NCBI GenBank assembly: GCA_003427395.1 | Contig: BFEA01001015.1 | Span: 143,949 to 165,400 of the forward strand | Reading direction: 5' to 3' | Length of the DNA stretch: 21,452 bases | Source of the DNA: Chara braunii | Taxonomy: Eukaryota > Streptophyta > Charophyceae > Charales > Characeae | In this document: positions 17,355 to 21,452 of the stretch, in pieces | How positions within the stretch are numbered: the first letter of the stretch is position 1 | Layout: every line of letters starts with the position of its first letter | Notes under the pieces: model-generated | The model's database searches: none | What the model was told of the DNA's origin: nothing | The model's input: only the letters and a program-made list of their open reading frames with translations | Position numbers and translations under genes: made by a program

Positions 17355-17634
17355 CAGTGTTGATACTGGGTTTGGACTATCATTGCTTCATTGTTTCTTG
17401 GATGTGATCTACTCGGCTTTCCTTTGTGACTGGTTGTGAGGATTCTGTGGAGCGAATTGCACTGTCAGTGCTTTCTGTCATATCGCATGGTCAAGTCTTC
17501 CACTGTGTTTATCTCTCCCTGTGCGGTGTGATTCTCCCATCCTCTCCCCTTCCTTCTGTGTACGTATGGGCATACCTGGAAGTCTATGTGAGCGAGTGTT
17601 CGTCATTTGACCACAAGCAACCAGGATCATAACA

Positions 17635-17638
17635 CAAT
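17635..17638. repeat. Target-site duplication of chromovirus, right copy
   Basis: CAAT follows the 3' LTR and matches 5830-5833. The pre-insertion site would have read GGTACAATTGTG. Confidence 0.75.
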
Positions 17639-18045
17639 TGTGTTCTCAGACTCAGGAAATGTTCAGGGGCCATGCCACACTAATCCCTCTTCACCTGAAT
17701 AGAATGCCCTGGCAGTATCTGGACTGGAAGTTCCACCTAATGCAACTACAATGACTAGGTGTTGTATTCGGGTGAAGATGGGCTGGAAATAGACTGGTTT
17801 TGAGCTAGCACGGATCCGTGCCATCCAATATGAAAATCTCACTGTGACCGTGTTGAAAAATACTCTAAAACTATACTCCTAGTGAGGCATGGTCTTGGGC
17901 CCTCTGCAAACTGGTTAGGGCCCACTCGGACAGGGTCTCCATTACCGGCCAGTGGGTGCTTTGTTGTGGGCCGTACATTGCAAGGAAATAAGACAAGAAA
18001 CGGGGAATCTGGGTCAGTCGAACCTGGACCCATATTGTCCTGTGC

Positions 18046-18083
18046 CTGGGTGAGTTGCCCTGGGTGGTTCCTTCTATGGAAAC
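18046..18083 (+). repeat. 38-bp direct repeat, copy 1
   Basis: It matches 18194-18231, offset 148 bp, with the perfect 18-base block GGTTCCTTCTATGGAAAC. Confidence 0.75.
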
Positions 18084-18193
18084 AAAGTGGAGTGTAGCGA
18101 CGGGACATGGACGCGGGCAGAGGTCCCACTTATGGAGATTCGCTGTTTGTGACCGCAGATCATGAAGATAGACTGCAAATGGAAAAGACTGCT

Positions 18194-18231
18194 CTGGGTA
18201 AGTGGGCCTGGATGGTTCCTTCTATGGAAAC
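18194..18231 (+). repeat. 38-bp direct repeat, copy 2
   Basis: This is the second copy of 18046-18083, with a few substitutions in its first half. Confidence 0.75.
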
Positions 18232-18749
18232 TCTCACCCTCTGCACTACTTGTAGGCATAGCGGTCCTACACACACGAAGGCTATAACAGGGTGTTCCGT
18301 GGATGAGCTCTGTCGTTGCCCTCTTCTATTTATCTACTTATTTTTTAATATCATGGACCATCTGTCGATTTATGTGCGTCATCCTTGAAAGCGCACGGGC
18401 CATCATGAAGGACGGATGTTTTTCTTTACCTCCCCGATCTGCTCACCAGACCTGCATTCGACTCGCCTGACAGAAGCTACCACCTTCTTCCCTGAATAGA
18501 ACACACGATCATTATCGCTGTATCTACAATTGAAAGTTGCACCGGAGACAGCGAATATGATTGTGCATTCCTCGGGTGAAGACTGTAGGTGGTTGCTGGT
18601 GCAAGTTCGGTTTGAGGCATGGAGAGATGAGGAAACAGGATGGGTGGTATTTGGGCCATGGCTCAGAACAGGAGCAGGGTAGGAGAGGAAGACAAGTGGA
18701 TAGGAGGTGGTGATGCAGATATACTAATATGGCAATCCTTGCCGTCCGA

Positions 18750-18790
18750 TTAAACCACCAGTACCTTTCCCCGCTTGAAAATCCAAATAC
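18750..18790 (+). repeat. Short repeat shared with 1648-1688
   Basis: TTAAACCACCAGTACCTTTCC here matches TTAAACCACTAGTACCTTTCC at 1648 with one change, and GAAAATC follows in both. A weaker match, GCGATCGCCACTACTGG against GTGATTGCCACTGACTGG, continues the colinearity. It is probably a fragment of a dispersed element; the rest of 18791-19225 holds no recognisable gene. Confidence 0.5.
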
Positions 18791-19225
18791 ACCCCGGTAT
18801 ATTCAGGAGCAAGCGGCGATCGCCACTACTGGACCCAAATGCCTGGTGGTGCCAGCCAAAATGAGGTTCGCGCTGGTTCGTTTTTTTTTTTGGCGCGCAG
18901 GGTGATTTGAGGTTCGGTATCGATAGCTGAGAAAGGTGCTCAGTCTGGTGGTTTAAGATAGACAGGCTCCTCCTCCGAGTGGCGAGGAGGCCGGCCCAGA
19001 GCGTAAGGGTTGTTTGTTGAAAACCACGCGTGCTGGTGGAAGGGAACCAGACCTCTGCTACCCTAGAGAGAGAGATTGTGTTTTTGATATTTACATCGAA
19101 AAAGGAACAAATTGGACTGCTGCCCCCAGGATAAGAGTGCAAAAAGCAACAAAAGGGGTTCCAGTTTTGGGGGAGGGGGTAGCGCGAAGTGGGGGCGGTC
19201 TCTTTCCCATTGACATACACTGATT

Positions 19226-19370
19226 GAAGGGACTGGCCTGCCCGGGCTGAGGGTCCACACGTTCAGCTGGGTGACTTCACTCCGGGGTCACAAAATCCTC
19301 CTGCTGATAGAACTTAGAAGGGACTAACGCCCACTCGGGCTGAGGTTGTGAGTTGCTTTCAGCTGATGGG
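19226..19370 (+). repeat. Tandem duplication, offset 91 bp
   Basis: GAAGGGACT, CGGGCTGAGG and TTCAGCTG occur in the same order at 19226-19275 and 19317-19370, with diverged sequence between. Confidence 0.65.
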
Positions 19371-19427
19371 GGATGGCAATCTTTCTTTTGTTTCTTTTTT
19401 TGTTTTCACACACACACACACATACAG

Positions 19428-19592
19428 CTCCCTCTATTCTGGGGGGCACCAGTCCGCTTACTTATCACCGGCAAGCATGATACAAAACCAAGAGCAATAA
19501 AAAAAATCGTATCTGAGCGCACACCATTAATCTGAGGCGTGGTGCCGCTGCAGTGGTGAGCGGTCGGGAGACTCCCTTTGGTACCCAGTCAC
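19428..19592 (+). repeat. Dispersed repeat, copy B
   Basis: This is the inverted relative of 3045-3190 (see copy A). An (AC)n run at about 19408-19421 lies directly before it, where copy A instead has the hammerhead repeats beyond a short GT-rich stretch. No hammerhead core is found next to this copy. Confidence 0.75.
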
Positions 19593-19667
19593 CGCTTTAC
19601 CCAGGTAGGACCCCTTCCCTTGTTACCCGTCCCCAGCTAACATGTCGCAAAAGTCGAGGTCCCACTT

Positions 19668-19739
19668 GCATGGATCAGGAGTTACTGGCTGCTGATCTTC
19701 GTTATCGACGGCCGACATCTCTCAATCCATGGAAATGAG
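19668..19739 (+). repeat. Direct repeat, copy 1
   Basis: It shares GCATGGAT, GAGTT, TGATCTT, GTTAT and ATCTCTC in order with 19839-19908, offset about 169 bp. The surrounding 19593-20043 has no recognisable gene. Confidence 0.65.
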
Positions 19740-19838
19740 GATGACGATGTTACTCAGCCGTATGCTGGAGCTGGCTGGGCTTCAGATTGTCTCTGTGAAG
19801 TTTTTATGGTTTTCGAACAGCATGGTGTATCGAATTGC

Positions 19839-19908
19839 GTGGATGAAGAGTTCCTGGGCGTTGATCTTGGTTATGGATGACTGAGATCTCTCGATCCGTG
19901 CAGTCGAG
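19839..19908 (+). repeat. Direct repeat, copy 2
   Basis: This is the second, diverged copy of 19668-19739. Confidence 0.65.
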
Positions 19909-20043
19909 CTTGTAACTTTGTAATAGTTTGTATCCACACCCAGGTGTGGTGTTTGACAGCCCTTGTGATGAAGCCTGTTTTTTCTTTGAGACAACTGCGC
20001 CTGTGACAGGTGCAGAGTCCCAAATGCGCAGAAATAACATTCC

Positions 20044-20335
20044 ACTGCAAGTTCGGGCCAACAGCAGTCCGAAACTGCAACAAAAACAGTAAATGATGCC
20101 TTTGACGGCGTGCCAGTTTAACAATTCGTAAAACTGGGAGGTACCGGTTGTTTCCCGTTGGCGTGGCCTAGACATCTCGGCCATGGCCCAGCCATGGGAG
20201 GGAGGGGGGGGGGGGGGGGGGGAAGGTAACGAGTGGCTGCCTGATTTTGCCAATTACAAACTTCCACCCGCGTAGAACTGCAAAGGTACCTGTTTTTTTT
20301 GCAGTTTCGGACTGCTCTCGGCCCGAACTTGCAGT
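20044..20335. repeat. Inverted repeat 1 (foldback)
   Basis: The left arm 20044-20089 and right arm 20290-20335 are reverse complements at 43 of 46 positions (ACTGCAAGTTCGGGCC, AGCAGTCCGAAACTGCAA). Weaker pairing extends outward for perhaps 40 bp more. The 200-bp interior holds a 7-bp hairpin CCATGGCCCAGCCATGG (20181-20197), one unit of the GC-rich tandem repeat and a 19-base G run (20204-20222). Confidence 0.85.
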
Positions 20336-20550
20336 CTACTGTTATTCCGGTGAATTCGAAACTCCACACCGCACCTGGGCATAGTTTTTTTTTGAGGGCA
20401 GTACGTTACTACGTTTATGTCACATGGGAGTTTGTAATTGGCAGAAAAAGCAGGCAGTCTGCAACTTTGTCATGGCCTGGGTTTGAAAAAGGCGGTTGTA
20501 ACTCAGGCCGGCAGTGGTGTCAAGGTGGGGGTTTCGTTATGGCGGGTGTG

Positions 20551-20572
20551 TTTTTTTTTTTTTTTTTTTTTT
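20551..20572. repeat. Poly(T), 22 bases
   Basis: An uninterrupted T run lies just inside the left arm of inverted repeat 2. A run of similar length occurs at 21146-21167, just outside the right arm. Confidence 0.95.
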
Positions 20573-20588
20573 CGCCACGACTGTGACC

Positions 20589-20752
20589 CATCACGGCCAT
20601 GGCCCGCCGCGGGTGTGGCCTAGATATCGCGACCGTGGCCCAGCCGCGGGTGTGGCCTAGACATTGCGGTCGTCCCCAACCGCGGACTTGGCCTGGACAT
20701 CGTGGCCGTCCCCAACCGTGGGCTTGGCCTAGACATCGCGGCCGTGGCTGCG
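20589..20752 (+). repeat. 36-bp GC-rich tandem repeat, about 4.5 copies
   Basis: Units start at 20589, 20625, 20662, 20698 and 20734 (36-37 bp; the last is partial). Consensus features are CATCGCGGCCGT, a CCGCGGG-like centre and TGGCCTAGA at the end. A further single copy lies at about 20160-20200 inside inverted repeat 1. The units are rich in CpG and contain SacII-like CCGCGG palindromes. Confidence 0.9.
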
Positions 20753-20755
20753 AGG

Positions 20756-21002
20756 AAAAAAAAAAAAAATCTTGTTTATTTGTAAATAGATGCTAATAGT
20801 TGAATAAAGTTCAAAGAAAAAAAAGTGGTGATATCGTAAAACTGACGGCCAAGAAAAAAAAAAGATGCCCCCCCCCCAAAAAAAACAAAACAAAACAAAC
20901 AAACAAACAAACAAACTGACGCCAAAAAAAAAAAGAGGTGCTGAAAAAAAATAATAAAAAAAAAAAATGAACAAAACAAAAAAAATAACACAAGCGCCTT
21001 AA
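20756..21002. repeat. A-rich low-complexity DNA with (CAAA)n
   Basis: It contains poly(A) at 20756-20769, GAATAAAG near 20802-20809 followed by an A run, (CAAA)n at 20887-20916 and further A runs. Phenylalanine-rich minus-strand frames here are products of composition, not genes. Confidence 0.85.
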
Positions 21003-21107
21003 CGAAAGTTACGAAACCACCACCCTGACACCACTGCTGGCCTGAGTTACAACCGCCTTTTCGAACTCAGGCCATGACAAAGTTGCCGACTGCCTGCTTT
21101 TTCTGCC

Positions 21108-21452
21108 TTTGCAAGCTCAAAACATGCGGCGTCCGCCGTTGTTTCTTTTTTTTTTTTTTTTTTTTTTGCGGTACCCACTTGTCTCAATTCGTCGTCTCTG
21201 GCTGTAAAATGATGAAGATCTGTGGCCTGGGCCCAAGTCCCCTTTGCTGGCATCTTCGTTTCTGACCATTGATATGGAACCTGGCTCATGGAGTGAGCTA
21301 TGTTTTATTCTTGGGGCAAGTACGTTTGTGTCACAAACGAAGTTCGAAAGGGCAAAAAAAACAACAATGGGCAACGAAAAAATGGCCGTAGTTCGAAAAG
21401 GCAGTCATAACATCAGAAGGCGGTAACATCAGGCCCCGAGTTTGAAAAGGGC
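21108..21452. other. Unassigned right edge with degenerate foldback motifs
   Basis: No gene is seen. A 22-base T run lies at 21146-21167. Near the edge, GTAGTTCGAAAAGGC (about 21389) and GAGTTTGAAAAGGGC (about 21438) are variants of GAGTTCGAAAAGGC from inverted repeat 2, so the repeat family probably continues beyond the window. Confidence 0.6.

Larger units (their letters stand above)
5834..17634 (+). mobile_element. Ty3/gypsy chromovirus LTR retrotransposon, defective, with nested LINE
   Basis: The element has two LTRs (5834-7075 and 16370-17634) with TG...CA ends, an initiator-Met-type primer-binding site two bases after the 5' LTR, and a polypurine tract before the 3' LTR. The domain order is gag, protease, RT, RNase H, integrase, chromodomain, which defines Ty3/gypsy; the C-terminal chromodomain places it among chromoviruses. 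Without the 3.0-kb LINE insertion it is about 8.8 kb. It is defective: at least two stops and a frameshift in gag, several frameshifts and stops in pol, and a deletion at the RT-RNase H junction. The LTRs differ visibly by substitutions and two indels, so the insertion is not recent. Confidence 0.96.
16370..17634 (+). repeat. 3' LTR of chromovirus
   Basis: It starts TGCAATGGCTTGCTGGC and ends GATCATAACA. It aligns along its full length with the 5' LTR, with scattered substitutions and two insertions: a perfect hairpin at 17281-17304 and a segment carrying AATAAA at 17349-17354. Confidence 0.95.
17639..18749. other. Unassigned stretch with diverged direct repeats
   Basis: I see no gene. The stretch is built from duplications: 18046-18083 repeats at 18194-18231 (shared GGTTCCTTCTATGGAAAC), and 17694-17800 resembles 18498-18615 (CTGAATAGAA, CGGGTGAAGA, GGTTTGAG in order). 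Short frames on both strands follow the repeats and resemble no protein. Confidence 0.6.
20440..21107. repeat. Inverted repeat 2 (foldback)
   Basis: The left arm 20440-20538 and right arm 21011-21107 are reverse complements over about 97 bp with roughly one mismatch in ten. Each arm contains its own hairpin; on the right it is GGCCTGAGTT (21039-21048) with AACTCAGGCC (21064-21073), perfect over 10 bp. The 470-bp interior carries poly(T), the 36-bp tandem array, poly(A) and A-rich low-complexity DNA. No transposase or other coding is present. Confidence 0.9.

Noticed and set aside
18750-19220. 156-codon minus-strand frame
   Set aside because: No known domain, and its right part crosses repeats; the C-terminal coding overlaps a short dispersed repeat also seen near 1648.
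20729-20993. Phenylalanine-rich minus-strand frames
   Set aside because: Translation of A-rich homopolymers and (CAAA)n; compositional artefact.

Overview
This window looks like repeat-dense nuclear DNA from a green-lineage plant, probably a streptophyte (land plant or charophyte alga). The main clue is the primer-binding site TGGTATCAGAGC of the large LTR element, which complements the 3' end of plant initiator-Met tRNA. Others are a chromodomain-bearing Ty3/gypsy integrase, plant-style LINEs with a C-terminal zinc-binding domain, and long homopolymers and microsatellites. The general feel is reminiscent of charophyte genomes such as Chara, but that is an impression and could not be checked. 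I see no bacterial operons, no rRNA or tRNA genes and no CRISPR.

Layout. 1-1071: GC-rich DNA with one long minus-strand reading frame (membrane segment, disordered body, lysine-rich tail). 1072-2537: mostly unassigned, with a plus-strand LINE scrap at 1672-1992. 2538-3716: a small composite unit bounded by 45-bp inverted repeats. It holds microsatellites and two direct repeats 170 bp apart, each carrying a hammerhead ribozyme core. The second copy (3368-3427) folds by eye into a complete type III hammerhead. 3717-4400: tandem duplications and the probable 3' region of a minus-strand LINE whose coding relic lies at 4401-5570.

5834-17634: an almost full-length Ty3/gypsy chromovirus with 1.24-1.27 kb LTRs, primer-binding site, 1.5 kb leader, gag, protease, RT, RNase H, integrase, chromodomain and polypurine tract. 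It is dead: gag and pol carry several stops and frameshifts, and the RT-RNase H junction has lost the RT connection and the start of RNase H. Only the integrase core plus chromodomain frame is intact. A 5'-truncated LINE of about 3.0 kb with a poly(A) tail is nested in gag at 9973-12984, just before the zinc knuckle, flanked by an imperfect target-site duplication of about 24 bp.

17635-21452: no recognisable protein genes. The stretch is built of diverged direct duplications (offsets about 90-170 bp), an inverted relative of the 3045-3190 repeat, and a foldback region at 20044-21107 with long inverted arms around a GC-rich 36-bp tandem repeat and long A/T/G homopolymers.

In time order, the older LINE and hammerhead-bearing DNA came first, the chromovirus landed at CAAT next to it, the LINE then landed inside the chromovirus, and decay followed. 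The most interesting item is the hammerhead ribozyme unit.
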